Below are positions 36,973 through 46,090 of a stretch of 64,000 bases of DNA, in pieces; positions within the stretch are counted from its first letter, which is position 1, and the number at the start of each line of letters is the position of its first letter. Both the position numbers and the translations under genes were made by a program. This DNA is from Cyanobacterium stanieri PCC 7202 (lineage in GTDB: Bacteria; Cyanobacteriota; Cyanobacteriia; Cyanobacteriales; Cyanobacteriaceae). The notes under the pieces were generated by a model that was not told the origin of the DNA, ran no database searches, and saw only the letters and a list, made by a program, of their open reading frames with translations. The stretch covers positions 1,781,547 through 1,845,546 of the forward strand of contig CP003940.1 of NCBI GenBank assembly GCA_000317655.1, in the 5' to 3' direction.

Positions 36973-38592
36973 ATGGACAATAATAATTTCACAATTGGTA
37001 TCATCGAAGGAGATTCCCGTGGTATTGTTCCTGCCTCCGATGTATTTCCCTTTTCGTCCGTGGTGACTTTGGATGCTCAATTTGAGAATAATCGAAATTC
37101 CAATGTAGTTGGTACGGGAGTAATGATTACCCCCAATCATGTCCTAACGGCTGGTCATGTGGTCTATAATCCTCGTAGGTTCAATAATCCTATTCCCACC
37201 GCCGTGAGAGCAACCCCTAGTGCTTTACAAGGGGAATTAAATTCGAGGGTAATTGGTAATGAATTAGATCCTTCGGCAAATGTTAATGGGATTAATTATT
37301 TATTAGATTTTGATCAAGTTTCTGGGACTGTTAGGGGTTTAACTCCTTTTGATCGAGATATTGCTTTACTTACTACCAATGATAACCCTGCACCCTTAGC
37401 ACCTGATGAGGTGGTGGGAATTGTGACTTTTGTAGATCCTCAATCGGCTTTGGGTTTGGGTGTCAGTAGTGCTGGTTTCCCCTCTGATGGTCGTACCATC
37501 GGCGATAATAGTACCATGGCAAGGTTAAATGGTCGAACTTTGGTACAGTCTCCAAAACCCGGTTTGGGTTTAGATCCTCAAAACCCTGATACGGGTAGTA
37601 TTCGTCAGGTGGGCGATCGCACCAGAGGCTCTAATGATGAATTTATTGATTTAGAAAGAATTATTTATTTTTCCTTTGATATTGATGTGGAAGGAGGGCA
37701 AAGCGGTAGCCCTGTATGGCATATCCTTCAAGGGGACACCACACCAAGGGTTTTAGGATTAATTACAGGTAGCCTCACCAGAAATCCCATGGATTTGGGT
37801 ATTGATTTTGGTAATAGTGGTATTTTAATTACTACGGATATTTACAACAATATTACTACTCAATTAGAACAAGATGGATGGGGAGAGTGGGGTAATGTAT
37901 TACCAGAAAATGCGATCGTTGGTTCTAACGAAAATGATTTAATTATCGGTTCATTTCGCCGAGAGAGAATTATCGGTGCGGGGGGTGAAAATCTCTTGTT
38001 TGGTGGGGGCGGTGATGACAGGTTAGAAGGGGGGGCAGGTATTGATTTGGCTTTGTTTGCTGAACCTGTAGAAAATTATACGATCATCATCGAAGACTTG
38101 GAAAACGGTATTTTTACCATCGAACATACGGGGGGAAGTCAGACAGAGGGCAGAAATTTACTCACCAACATCGAAATGGCTGTTTTTGGTTATGACATTA
38201 ATTTATCTGCGCAAGAACAAAACAATCTTTCCTTTTTACCTTTAAACATTGAACCAAATCAGGATATTTTAACTAACCTTTCCGATCGATTTCCCAGTAT
38301 TGCTAATATCAATGAGCTAATTTTACCAAGGGAAATTTATCAACCCACCGTGGCAAATACTACCCCAGAAACATCCGATTCCCTTTTCCATAACAACAAT
38401 TCTCCACCAGCACCTGTCCATAACAATCCCTTTGCCAGTCTTTTTAGTGGTTTAACACCCCGAGAAGATGCCATTTATTTATCTTCCTCTGGCATTGATA
38501 ATACTAATCATAATCCAATACCATGGCTAGAGTCTAATTCATTGGTACAACCTTCTCCTCTTCATCAGTCAATATTTCCTCAGACGACTTAG
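36973..38592 (+). CDS. trypsin-like serine protease with RTX-like repeats
   Basis: A 539-residue protein. The chymotrypsin-fold triad is visible: H62 in LTAGHVV, D129 in DRDIALL, S244 in GGQSGSPV. After it, about 305-345 holds degenerate RTX/hemolysin-type calcium repeats (ENDLIIG, GGENLLFGGGGDDRLEGGAG), followed by a domain with YTIIIEDLENGIFTIEHTGG and then a Pro/Asn/Ser-rich tail. There is no N-terminal signal peptide; RTX proteins are normally exported by type I secretion using C-terminal signals, so secretion is an inference. Only a short RTX block is present. Substrate unknown. Confidence 0.85.
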   Translation: MDNNNFTIGIIEGDSRGIVPASDVFPFSSVVTLDAQFENNRNSNVVGTGVMITPNHVLTAGHVVYNPRRFNNPIPTAVRATPSALQGELNSRVIGNELDPSANVNGINYLLDFDQVSGTVRGLTPFDRDIALLTTNDNPAPLAPDEVVGIVTFVDPQSALGLGVSSAGFPSDGRTIGDNSTMARLNGRTLVQSPKPGLGLDPQNPDTGSIRQVGDRTRGSNDEFIDLERIIYFSFDIDVEGGQSGSPVWHILQGDTTPRVLGLITGSLTRNPMDLGIDFGNSGILITTDIYNNITTQLEQDGWGEWGNVLPENAIVGSNENDLIIGSFRRERIIGAGGENLLFGGGGDDRLEGGAGIDLALFAEPVENYTIIIEDLENGIFTIEHTGGSQTEGRNLLTNIEMAVFGYDINLSAQEQNNLSFLPLNIEPNQDILTNLSDRFPSIANINELILPREIYQPTVANTTPETSDSLFHNNNSPPAPVHNNPFASLFSGLTPREDAIYLSSSGIDNTNHNPIPWLESNSLVQPSPLHQSIFPQTT

Positions 38593-38611
38593 GTAGTCGT
38601 CCATTGATTAA

Positions 38612-38815
38612 TTATTGGGAGTTGGCACGGGCATCCTTCACCGCAAACACAAAAGAGACAATGGTTAGGGGAATACTGAAGCCTAAAATCAGACTGGTAA
38701 TATTTTCCCCTAACTCTGGATTTCCAGAAGTAAGCTCAAAAATAGAACCCACACAGGCGATCGCACTTATACAAGAAACGAGTAGTAAAATACCACTCTT
38801 AGGTGTCATATACAT
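38612..38815 (-). CDS. small membrane protein, 67 aa
   Basis: The protein reads MYMTPKSGILLLVSCISAIA... with two hydrophobic helices (about 8-27 and 38-60) split by ELTSGNPELGE, ending in a charged KDARANSQ tail. I chose it over an overlapping + strand frame because that frame lacks protein-like features. It is convergent with the protease gene (20 bases apart). Family not recognised. Confidence 0.6.
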   Translation of the reverse strand: MYMTPKSGILLLVSCISAIACVGSIFELTSGNPELGENITSLILGFSIPLTIVSFVFAVKDARANSQ

Positions 38816-38885
38816 AAAAAGAATACCAAAATTAATTATTAAAACTATCTAAGTTATTTTAATTGATTGTCGGTTTAATAACTTA

Positions 38886-39281
38886 TTAATTATCAGGATC
38901 ATCATTAATTTTTTTCACCGAAACATCCACCGCATTTACATCAATAGTACCCTCGGGGGTAAACCTTTCAAAATGTCCATTTCGTGCCACTAAAATTTCC
39001 CCACAATTAGGACAACGACACTCCTTATCATTAAATCCAGCAAAAGTGTAATCACAAACAGGACAACTATCCTCCATCACATTCGCCTTCAACCACCAGC
39101 GAAATCCAAGCGCACCCAAAACAGGGGCAATAATTAAAAAAGCTAGGAAAATTAACACCCCATTAATTACCCAATCCCAACCTACAATTGCCACAACTAC
39201 CGTTAGTATTAGTAGTAATGAAAGACAACCATAATTTGCATAATTAGGGTTAATCAAAACTGTTCTATAATCTGGTTTCAT
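38886..39281 (-). CDS. membrane-anchored zinc-ribbon protein
   Basis: A 131-residue protein with two hydrophobic helices (about 17-38 and 40-62) followed by a zinc-ribbon with two CxxC pairs (CPVCDY ... CRCPNCGE at about 74-97) and an acidic tail. The metal-binding ribbon would face the cytoplasm if the N-terminus is inside. It is a conserved-looking cyanobacterial type, but I know no function. It lies 71 bases upstream of the 67-residue membrane protein gene on the same strand. Confidence 0.7.
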   Translation of the reverse strand: MKPDYRTVLINPNYANYGCLSLLLILTVVVAIVGWDWVINGVLIFLAFLIIAPVLGALGFRWWLKANVMEDSCPVCDYTFAGFNDKECRCPNCGEILVARNGHFERFTPEGTIDVNAVDVSVKKINDDPDN

Positions 39282-39453
39282 TTTTTGCTCCTATATTTTT
39301 TCTGAGTTATTTATTATAACTTTGAACAAGATTGCTCATAAAACTGCCCCATGCTAATTTTATTAATTTTTTTATAAAAAAATATCTCATAAATATTGTA
39401 TTATTAACTCAAATATTATATTAAATAAAATATTAAGTATTCAATAATATCTA

Positions 39454-39873
39454 ATGATTAATATTTCTTTTTTATGTTATGCGATTGTTTCCTTATTTTC
39501 CTTTGTTTTTGGAATTATTTATATAACTCGTGACAAATTCATGCCCTACCATGAAGTCGCACTAAATAAAACATGGGAAGACTTAGAACAAAATCAACAG
39601 ACACTTTTATTAGCTTTAATGAGGGTGGCAGGAAGTGGCTTTATAGGAAGTAGCATTACCACTATTTTCTTAATTTATGTTTATAATCTTTATCCTACCA
39701 ATATTATATTATTAATAACCCCTATTCCCTGTTTATGTATGTCTTTTGGATCTTTTTTAGCTACTACCATGGTTTCTCAAAAAACTCCTGCAAAACCTCC
39801 TTTAAAACTAACTATATTATCTTTTGCTTTACTATTTGTTGGAATCCTTAATAGTTTATTTTTTGTTAACTAA
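39454..39873 (+). CDS. membrane protein, four helices
   Basis: A 139-residue protein with four hydrophobic segments (about 3-25, 56-77, 82-103 and 117-137), and a short cytoplasmic loop DKFMPYHEVALNKTWEDLEQNQQ between the first two. I do not recognise a named family. ATG at 39454 is the only early start. It ends only 3 bases from the convergent DUF2256 gene stop. Confidence 0.65.
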   Translation: MINISFLCYAIVSLFSFVFGIIYITRDKFMPYHEVALNKTWEDLEQNQQTLLLALMRVAGSGFIGSSITTIFLIYVYNLYPTNIILLITPIPCLCMSFGSFLATTMVSQKTPAKPPLKLTILSFALLFVGILNSLFFVN

Positions 39874-39875
39874 AT

Positions 39876-40025
39876 CTATGACAATGTTTTTTGCCTTCGG
39901 CATCTTTCCGAACAATATTTAACATCATCCCAACACTTTTCCCACTTTTTGCGCCATGAAAAAGACAAACCACACACAGGGCAAATTTTTGTGGGTAAGT
40001 CAGATTTTTTCCGTTGTTTAGCCAT
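39876..40025 (-). CDS. DUF2256-family small protein, 49 aa
   Basis: The frame reads MAKQRKKSDLPTKICPVCGL, then FSWRKKWEKCWDDVKYCSER, then CRRQKTLS. Cysteines C15, C18, C31, C38 and C42 and the WRKKW-DDVKYCSERC pattern are the DUF2256 signature, a small zinc-binding-like family often found fused or next to cryptochrome/photolyase genes. It starts 26 bases downstream of the YciO gene stop on the same strand, so co-transcription is likely. No function is established. Confidence 0.85.
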   Translation of the reverse strand: MAKQRKKSDLPTKICPVCGLSFSWRKKWEKCWDDVKYCSERCRRQKTLS

Positions 40026-40051
40026 GGTAAAAAATGAAAAATAAGATTAAA

Positions 40052-40705
40052 TTAATTAGAAAAAGTAAATAAATTATCTAAATTTTCCCATCCTAAACCT
40101 TTTCTAATAACTTCAGGTTCGGAGGTACTCAAATCAAGAATAGTAGAAACTTTTAACCCTGGGTCATCATCGTTATCAATAATAATATCCACTAACTTTT
40201 CTAAATGATCAAATAATCTAGCTTTTTCCCAGTTGTAAGAGGGATACTTTCCTTCATCATCAGGAAAATGACCAGATGTAGAGATAATAGGATTATTTAA
40301 AGATGCTAATAAACTCTGACAAATATTATTGTCAGGTACTCTAATTCCTGTAGTTTTACGCTTAGGAGACATGACCAATTTAGGAACCAATTTAGTAGTA
40401 GGTAAAACAAAAGTATAAGGGCCAGGAATTAATCTTTTCATGATACGATAGGCTTCATCAGTAACTACCGCATATTCAGAAATATGAGATAAAGAAGAAC
40501 ATAAAAAAGTAAGGGGTTTATCACTAGATAATTGTTTTATTTGTCTTACCTTTTGTACTGCGGATTTAGCATTTAAATCACAACCGATAGCATATACTGT
40601 ATCTGTGGGATAAAGCATAATGGCCCCTTGTTTGAGGGCATCGGTAATTTGTTCAATCGATCGCTCCTGGGGATTTTCGGAGTTTAATTGGTATATAGTA
40701 GCCAT
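40052..40705 (-). CDS. YciO-like member of the Sua5/YrdC family
   Basis: A 217-residue protein with LYPTDTVYAIGCDL and KPLTFLCSSLSHIS, GPYTFVLPTTKLVP, KRKTTGIRVPDN and STSGHFPDDEG. The DKPLTFLC and RKTTGIRVP wording is closer to E. coli YciO than to the threonylcarbamoyl-AMP synthase TsaC. YciO binds RNA and has weak or disputed tRNA t6A-related activity. So a t6A role is possible but not shown. It is divergent from larC with a 52-base gap. Confidence 0.82.
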   Translation of the reverse strand: MATIYQLNSENPQERSIEQITDALKQGAIMLYPTDTVYAIGCDLNAKSAVQKVRQIKQLSSDKPLTFLCSSLSHISEYAVVTDEAYRIMKRLIPGPYTFVLPTTKLVPKLVMSPKRKTTGIRVPDNNICQSLLASLNNPIISTSGHFPDDEGKYPSYNWEKARLFDHLEKLVDIIIDNDDDPGLKVSTILDLSTSEPEVIRKGLGWENLDNLFTFSN

Positions 40706-40757
40706 AGAATTAGTTATTAATTTTTATTAAAAAGAATTATAAAAAAAGGTTTGTAAA

Positions 40758-41942
40758 ATGTCGAAAATAGCTTATGTACAATGCCCCACAGGAATCGCAG
40801 GAGATATGTTTCTCGGTGCTTTGGTAGATGGGGGAGTACCTCTTAAGTATCTCATCGATAGGTTACAAACTCTCAATTTAGGTGATGAGTATAGCTTAAC
40901 AGCAGAGGAAGTACAAAGACAGGGACAAAGGGCAACTAAGGTTAATGTAAACCTCAATCAAACCAGTCACCATCATCATCGGCATTTACCCGACATAGAA
41001 ACAATAATTACTCAAGCCAATTTACCTGAAACTGTTACTAAGAATAGTTTAGCAATTTTTCGACAACTGGCGATCGCAGAGGGGAATGTGCATGGAATCC
41101 CCTCCGAAAAAGTACATTTTCACGAAGTCGGTGCCACCGATGCCCTTATTGACATCATCGGCACTTGCATCGGCTTAGATTACCTTAACATTGACACCCT
41201 AGAATGTTCACCCTTACCCACAGGAGGAGGCACCGTCAAAGCCGCCCATGGCAGGTTATCAGTGCCTGTTCCTGCGGTGTTAGAATTGTGTCAGATGGGC
41301 AAAGTGCCTTTATATAGTAATGACATCGAAAAAGAATTAGTTACCCCCACAGGTGCTGCCATTGTGACTACCTTGGCTCAAAAATTTGGTCAACCCCCCA
41401 CCATGAAATTAACAAAAGTGGGCTTGGGCGCAGGAAACCAAGATTTAACCATGCCTAATATTCTCCGTCTTTGGATAGGGGAAAAGGAGGAAACAACGGA
41501 GGAAGAAACCGTGGCAGTATTAGAAACCCAAATCGATGATTTATCACCGCAAATTTTTGGTTATGTGATGGATGAGTTATTGCAATTGGGTGCGAGGGAT
41601 GTTTTTACTCAACCTGTTGCTATGAAGAAAAATCGCCCTGGGGTGTTATTGACGGTAATTTGTGATGTGGAGAAGGTGGGGGAGTGTGAAAGGTGTATTT
41701 TTGAGGAAACTTCTACCCTTGGCATCAGAAAACAAATACAAACTCGCTCTGTTTTGAGTCGTCATCTGGAAACTGTGAACACAAAATATGGTGAAGTTAG
41801 GGTAAAGGTTGCCCGTATGGGTGAGAAGGTTGTCAATATTCAACCTGAATATGATGATTGTGTTTTAATAGCTAAAAGATTACAAATTCCTCTCAGTGAG
41901 GTAATGTTGGAAACAAAAAGAGGCATTAACAATGGACAATAA
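40758..41942 (+). CDS. larC: LarC-family nickel-pincer cofactor protein
   Basis: A 394-residue protein with GIAGDMFLGALVDGG at the start, a histidine-rich stretch HHHHRH near residue 72 (metal-binding look), KVHFHEVGATDALIDIIG, CSPLPTGGGTVKAAHG, and a C-terminal part containing ETQIDDLSPQIFGYVMDELL. In Lactobacillus LarC is split by a programmed frameshift; here it is one continuous frame. LarC inserts nickel into the pincer cofactor of lactate racemase. No larA, larB or larE is in the window, so the cofactor user is unknown. Confidence 0.88.
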   Translation: MSKIAYVQCPTGIAGDMFLGALVDGGVPLKYLIDRLQTLNLGDEYSLTAEEVQRQGQRATKVNVNLNQTSHHHHRHLPDIETIITQANLPETVTKNSLAIFRQLAIAEGNVHGIPSEKVHFHEVGATDALIDIIGTCIGLDYLNIDTLECSPLPTGGGTVKAAHGRLSVPVPAVLELCQMGKVPLYSNDIEKELVTPTGAAIVTTLAQKFGQPPTMKLTKVGLGAGNQDLTMPNILRLWIGEKEETTEEETVAVLETQIDDLSPQIFGYVMDELLQLGARDVFTQPVAMKKNRPGVLLTVICDVEKVGECERCIFEETSTLGIRKQIQTRSVLSRHLETVNTKYGEVRVKVARMGEKVVNIQPEYDDCVLIAKRLQIPLSEVMLETKRGINNGQ

Positions 41943-42630
41943 AACCATTAAAGTCTCAAACATTTCACCATTGCCTATTCCCCATTCCCCATTCCCCCCG
42001 CAAGTTTGGATTGTAAGACATGGTAACAGGCATGATTTTGTGTATCCTGAATGGTTTAATCATGCTGAAAAAAAATATGATCCTCCTTTATCCGAAGATG
42101 GCATAATTCAAGCTAAAGCAGTGGCGAAAAGACTAGAAAATGAGCCTATCAAATATATTTTTTGCTCTCCTTTTTTACGGGCGATACAAACTGCTTATCC
42201 CATTGCGATCGCCCTTAACTTATCCATTAATCTTGAATCAGGACTAGGAGAATGGCATAATAAAGATTGGATGGATACAAAACCCCTCACCCAATACCCT
42301 GATAACCTAGACAAAAAATACCTCGATATAATCAATTGGGATTATCAACCTCAAATATATCCTCAATACCCTGAAACTTTAGAGGAAATATATCAACGCA
42401 CCGCCCAAACCACCAACATATTAACTCAATATCCTAATCCCCTTATCGTAGGGCATAGTGTCGCCATCCAAGGAATAATCAAAGCATTACGAAAAGCAGA
42501 ATATCAGCCCATAACCATCCCCCTGTGTAGCCTAAGTAAACTTAGCTATATCAACGATAAATGGCAGTGGGAATTACAAGCCGATACAACTCATTTAAAT
42601 CATCTCCCACCACCAAAAATTGCCCAGTAG
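41932..42630 (+). CDS. histidine phosphatase (phosphoglycerate mutase-like) family
   Basis: A 232-residue protein. The catalytic RHG is in VWIVRHGNRHDF (about 26-37); FCSPFLRAIQTAYPIA, GLGEWHN and VGHSVAIQG supply other conserved residues. ATG at 41932 overlaps larC by 11 bases, suggesting coupling. Residues about 11-22 (ISPLPIPHSPFPP) are encoded by short tandem repeats of the CCCATTC kind, directly before the catalytic strand. TTG at 41971 is another start, but it also lies in the repeat. Substrate unknown. Confidence 0.82.
   Translation: MDNKTIKVSNISPLPIPHSPFPPQVWIVRHGNRHDFVYPEWFNHAEKKYDPPLSEDGIIQAKAVAKRLENEPIKYIFCSPFLRAIQTAYPIAIALNLSINLESGLGEWHNKDWMDTKPLTQYPDNLDKKYLDIINWDYQPQIYPQYPETLEEIYQRTAQTTNILTQYPNPLIVGHSVAIQGIIKALRKAEYQPITIPLCSLSKLSYINDKWQWELQADTTHLNHLPPPKIAQ
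41970..42000. repeat. short tandem repeats within a coding sequence
   Basis: TTGCCTATTCCCCATTCCCC followed by ATTCCCCCC: the heptamer-type repeats seen in intergenic gaps, here in-frame inside the histidine-phosphatase gene. Confidence 0.7.
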
Positions 42631-42660
42631 AGACAACGCCCCTACCATGACAGAAAATTA

Positions 42661-43095
42661 TTAACCAATGGTTTTTAAAACATCTTGGGCATGGGTGCTA
42701 GTTTGTACACTACTATCTACATGGGTGATAACTCCCTCACCATTGATAATGTAGGTGACACGTTTTGCATAACCACCACCATCAACATCATAAGCCTTAG
42801 TAATAGCTTTATCACTATCAACCAAAAGCTGGAAAGGTAAACCATACTTTTCCTTAAAGGCTTTGTGAGAGGCTTCGTCATCCACACTCACACCCAAAAC
42901 TACCATATCTTTGTTTTGATACTCTTCGTAGTTGTCACGGAAACTTTGAGCTTGTTTGGTACAACCGGGGGTATCATCTTTGGGATAGAAATACATGACC
43001 ACGATTTTTCCTGCAAAATCGCTTAAAGATACAGTATTTCCTTGATCATCTTTGGTAGTAAAATCAGGGGCTTTGGTGCCTACACTAAGAGCCAT
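42661..43095 (-). CDS. bcp: Bcp/PrxQ-type peroxiredoxin lacking the resolving cysteine
   Basis: A 144-residue thiol peroxidase. The peroxidatic cysteine is C45 in DDTPGCTKQAQSFRD. E. coli Bcp has its resolving cysteine at position 50; here residue 50 is Gln and I see no other Cys, so the enzyme is a one-Cys form that must be reduced by an external thiol. Other family features (VVMYFYPKD, VVLGVSVDDEASHKAF, YIINGEGVITH) are intact. It is cytoplasmic. Confidence 0.9.
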   Translation of the reverse strand: MALSVGTKAPDFTTKDDQGNTVSLSDFAGKIVVMYFYPKDDTPGCTKQAQSFRDNYEEYQNKDMVVLGVSVDDEASHKAFKEKYGLPFQLLVDSDKAITKAYDVDGGGYAKRVTYIINGEGVITHVDSSVQTSTHAQDVLKTIG

Positions 43096-43178
43096 AATTA
43101 TTATTCCTATCTTTTGATTAATTTGCTACTTTTTATTATAAGTTTACATTACTTAACTAACCGTTACCATACCGAGTA

Positions 43179-43283
43179 ATATCAAATTCGAGTAATTAGT
43201 TATGAACAAGGTTTCCGTTTTGCCCCCTAAATCCCCCAATTCTGGGGGACTTGCTATGATAATTATTTATCTGAACTTGATAT
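43179..43283. mobile_element. 105-bp MITE-like element, copy 3 (inverted)
   Basis: It is the reverse complement of copies 1, 2 and 4: ATATCAAATTCGAGTAATTA on the left, CCCCCAATTCTGGGGGA in the middle, TGAACTTGATAT on the right. It ends at the stop codon of the 935-residue gene (TAA at 43283-43285 on the minus strand). Length 105 bases. Confidence 0.82.
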
Positions 43284-46090
43284 TAGTTAAAAATTTGTTT
43301 TAGACGACTGGTTTCTAGTTCGAGGATACGACGAGAAAATTCGTGATCTTCTTCTAAAATTTCATCAAAGGTATCCACCGCAATAGCTAAAATTTTCGTG
43401 GGAGTAGTTTTGGCGACAATTTTACCTGATTGCTTTTCATGGGATAAAACTTCTAATTCATCTAAAACTTGTCCGGGTATTAAGCTAGAAATAATGGGAG
43501 TATCACCATTAGCAGAAGGTTTAATAATTTCTACTTGCCCTTCAATTAACAAAAGCAACTCACGACAGGTATCACCTTCATCAGAAATGATTTCATCTTT
43601 TTGATAATTTTTAAAATAAGATAATTCTCCTAATTTAATCAACGTTGTACTGCTAATACCATCAAAAAACTCTGCATTACCCAAAATAATTATTTTGTGC
43701 AAAGTTTCTGATTCTGATAAATTAATTTCTTCACTATTCATCAATGTTTTAGCAGTTTCTTTTCCTAAAAAATGATGTTTTTCTGTTAATAAATTTTGGG
43801 CTTCTACCTTGGCGATATTCAAATCAATTTGTGCCAAAATATAAACACTAATCGCTTGAATAATAGGATTGGATTCCACCACTAAATCTCGGAAATGAGA
43901 GATAATTTTACTCTCGTCTATATCCAGCGCACAACTAACATTATTTTCAGGTGTTTTGAGGATAGATAATACATTATCAGGTAATCTATGATGCCAGTTA
44001 GCGTCAGGGTTGTTTAAAACTTCTGGTAATACACTGGGGGATAAATTTGCTAAATTTTGAGCAATTTCTTCATCAATGGATGAATCCTCATTTGTTTCGA
44101 TAATTTCTAATAATCCCCTAATTAAAAGTCGTTTTTTCTGTTTTACTGCTTTTCTAAGCAGGTTTAACTCTTCTCCTTGGGGTAAAAAACGAGGTTGGTT
44201 GAGGGTGTGATAACGTTCGATTAAATATTCTAATTGTGCTAGGATGTAGTCTGATTTTCCCCTGATGTCCGAGTCATGGTGCAAACCTTGCAAAATTTCT
44301 TCTTCTTCATCATAGGTAATACAATATTCTTGCTTGAGTTTGCGTATATCTTGGGAGTTACTTTCTAGTAAGTCTTCGATGGATTGTTTTTGCTGTAAAG
44401 ACAGCATTCTTTCTAGGGCTTTACGATACCCTGTCAGACGGACGGAATTTTCGAGAGAATGTAATTTAGAAGCATCTAACAAGGAGGGATCTTCTACTCC
44501 TAATTCTGTTAGTATGGTACGGTGTTCATCATCACTAATGCTTAATTCCCATCGCATCTGAGATAACATTTCCAGACTACTAACGGTGTTCACGTATCCT
44601 TCTTCTAGGGATTCTTTGAGGACGTTTTTATATAATTCTTGTCGTTTGTCTTTGGTAAATTCGGGTAATACTTTGGCTAATACATAGACTTCGTCAGTAT
44701 TCAGGTTGTCTATGGATTTGTCTTCCACAAAACGGCTGATATTTAAGCCCAGTTTTTTGAGTTGTTTACGTAAACGGCTAGTTAAACTTTCTTTGTTATA
44801 CATTTCTGGGGTTTTATGCCATGTTTGATATAACCAAATTGAGCTTAAAAATACTAGGGAAAAATCCCATATATATTGAGCTTGTAGTGGTAATAATACT
44901 AACCAAGATCGAGCGGCAAATATAAAGAAAAAATCAAAAATAACAAAGGTTAATAAAGTAAAGGTACGATGTCTAATTGTTTCGTGGGAAAGTTGGTGAT
45001 GATATTTTTTCTTGATAATTTTTTCTACGGTTTTTCCTATATAAATACTTGCGATGGTAAATAGTCCTAAAGTGAGGGGTACTGCGATAATTTTAGGAAT
45101 ATTAATGGGTTCTCCTAATATATAAAAACCGGGTGCTAAAAGAGTTCCTAGTTGATTTTGTTCGTAAGCCCAAATTCCTGAAAAATAATACTCCCAATTA
45201 CCTGCATATAAGTAATAATACAAGAAATAACCTATTACCAAACCAAAGTAACCATAGTATAGTACAGTGCGATCGCCCTTAGTAATACCATCCCAATAAC
45301 TTCTTTCTGAGTCAATATCGATACAAGGACTTTGACAGGCAACACAAGCACTTTTTTCTAGGTCATCTTCTACCGTACGACACATAGACTGAGTAATTTT
45401 ATTATCATCCATGTGAGCTTTACTACCTAATAAGCCATTGGGTTCGGAATAAATTTTTTGGACTGGTGCCATGGGACAAAAATAATTACACCATGATTTT
45501 CCGCCATAATAGTAGCCAACAAAAATTGCAGAAAAAATAGTAAACAATAACCAAATAGCTAAGGCTAATCTATCGGCATTAATAAACAAAATGCGAGAAC
45601 ATAAACCGATAAAAAACCAGCCCATTTGTACATATAAATAATTACGTCCTAACCACGAATCTTGTTCAACCCTAGGAATTTGAAAACGTACCGAACCACT
45701 TTTACTTACATTTTTAATTTTGCGTTGCCAACCTAACGCTCTTGGTATCAATGAAAGGAAAGATAAAGGACAAATTCTGCGCCATAATTCATGACCAAAA
45801 ATAAGCAATATAAATATAGAACTAGGTACAATAATTCCCCAAAAAACAGGTGCGCCTAAATAGTAATAATCTTTTTCTAAACATTCCCCCTGAACAAGAA
45901 TACATCTGTCTACATCAACCCTCAAAGGGCTAACTAAATTATCGGGGGAGGTTATTAGTGGAGAAATAGGGTCATAAAACAAAGATAAAATCAATATCAG
46001 CCATCCCAAGGTTAAAATCCACCTCACGGAGTGCATGGTTTTTTCTCTGGTTTGATTAAACATAGACAATTTTTTCTCAAAGTTCTTCAA
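43283..46090 (-). CDS. NapH/NosR-like iron-sulfur membrane protein fused to a cyclic-nucleotide-binding domain
   Basis: A 935-residue fusion. Residues about 20-430 have about ten hydrophobic helices with cysteine motifs: RRICPLS (C107), WCNYFCPM (C201, C205), and a 4Fe-4S-like C237-x11-C249-x2-C252-x3-C256 (CVACQSPC). These resemble the NapH/NosR/CcoG polyferredoxin module. A long helical, charged middle (about 445-790, no membrane segments) follows. The last 130 residues (about 800-935) are a CRP/cNMP-binding domain (FKNYQKDEIISDEGDTCRELLLLIEGQVEIIK, FDEILEEDHEFSRRIL). It could sense redox state and cyclic nucleotide together; that is inference. It seems monocistronic. Confidence 0.82.
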   Translation of the reverse strand: MKNFEKKLSMFNQTREKTMHSVRWILTLGWLILILSLFYDPISPLITSPDNLVSPLRVDVDRCILVQGECLEKDYYYLGAPVFWGIIVPSSIFILLIFGHELWRRICPLSFLSLIPRALGWQRKIKNVSKSGSVRFQIPRVEQDSWLGRNYLYVQMGWFFIGLCSRILFINADRLALAIWLLFTIFSAIFVGYYYGGKSWCNYFCPMAPVQKIYSEPNGLLGSKAHMDDNKITQSMCRTVEDDLEKSACVACQSPCIDIDSERSYWDGITKGDRTVLYYGYFGLVIGYFLYYYLYAGNWEYYFSGIWAYEQNQLGTLLAPGFYILGEPINIPKIIAVPLTLGLFTIASIYIGKTVEKIIKKKYHHQLSHETIRHRTFTLLTFVIFDFFFIFAARSWLVLLPLQAQYIWDFSLVFLSSIWLYQTWHKTPEMYNKESLTSRLRKQLKKLGLNISRFVEDKSIDNLNTDEVYVLAKVLPEFTKDKRQELYKNVLKESLEEGYVNTVSSLEMLSQMRWELSISDDEHRTILTELGVEDPSLLDASKLHSLENSVRLTGYRKALERMLSLQQKQSIEDLLESNSQDIRKLKQEYCITYDEEEEILQGLHHDSDIRGKSDYILAQLEYLIERYHTLNQPRFLPQGEELNLLRKAVKQKKRLLIRGLLEIIETNEDSSIDEEIAQNLANLSPSVLPEVLNNPDANWHHRLPDNVLSILKTPENNVSCALDIDESKIISHFRDLVVESNPIIQAISVYILAQIDLNIAKVEAQNLLTEKHHFLGKETAKTLMNSEEINLSESETLHKIIILGNAEFFDGISSTTLIKLGELSYFKNYQKDEIISDEGDTCRELLLLIEGQVEIIKPSANGDTPIISSLIPGQVLDELEVLSHEKQSGKIVAKTTPTKILAIAVDTFDEILEEDHEFSRRILELETSRLKQIFN

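Noticed and set aside
38604..38852. 82-codon + strand frame opposite the 67-residue membrane protein
   Set aside because: The minus-strand frame has a clean two-helix membrane pattern; this one does not.
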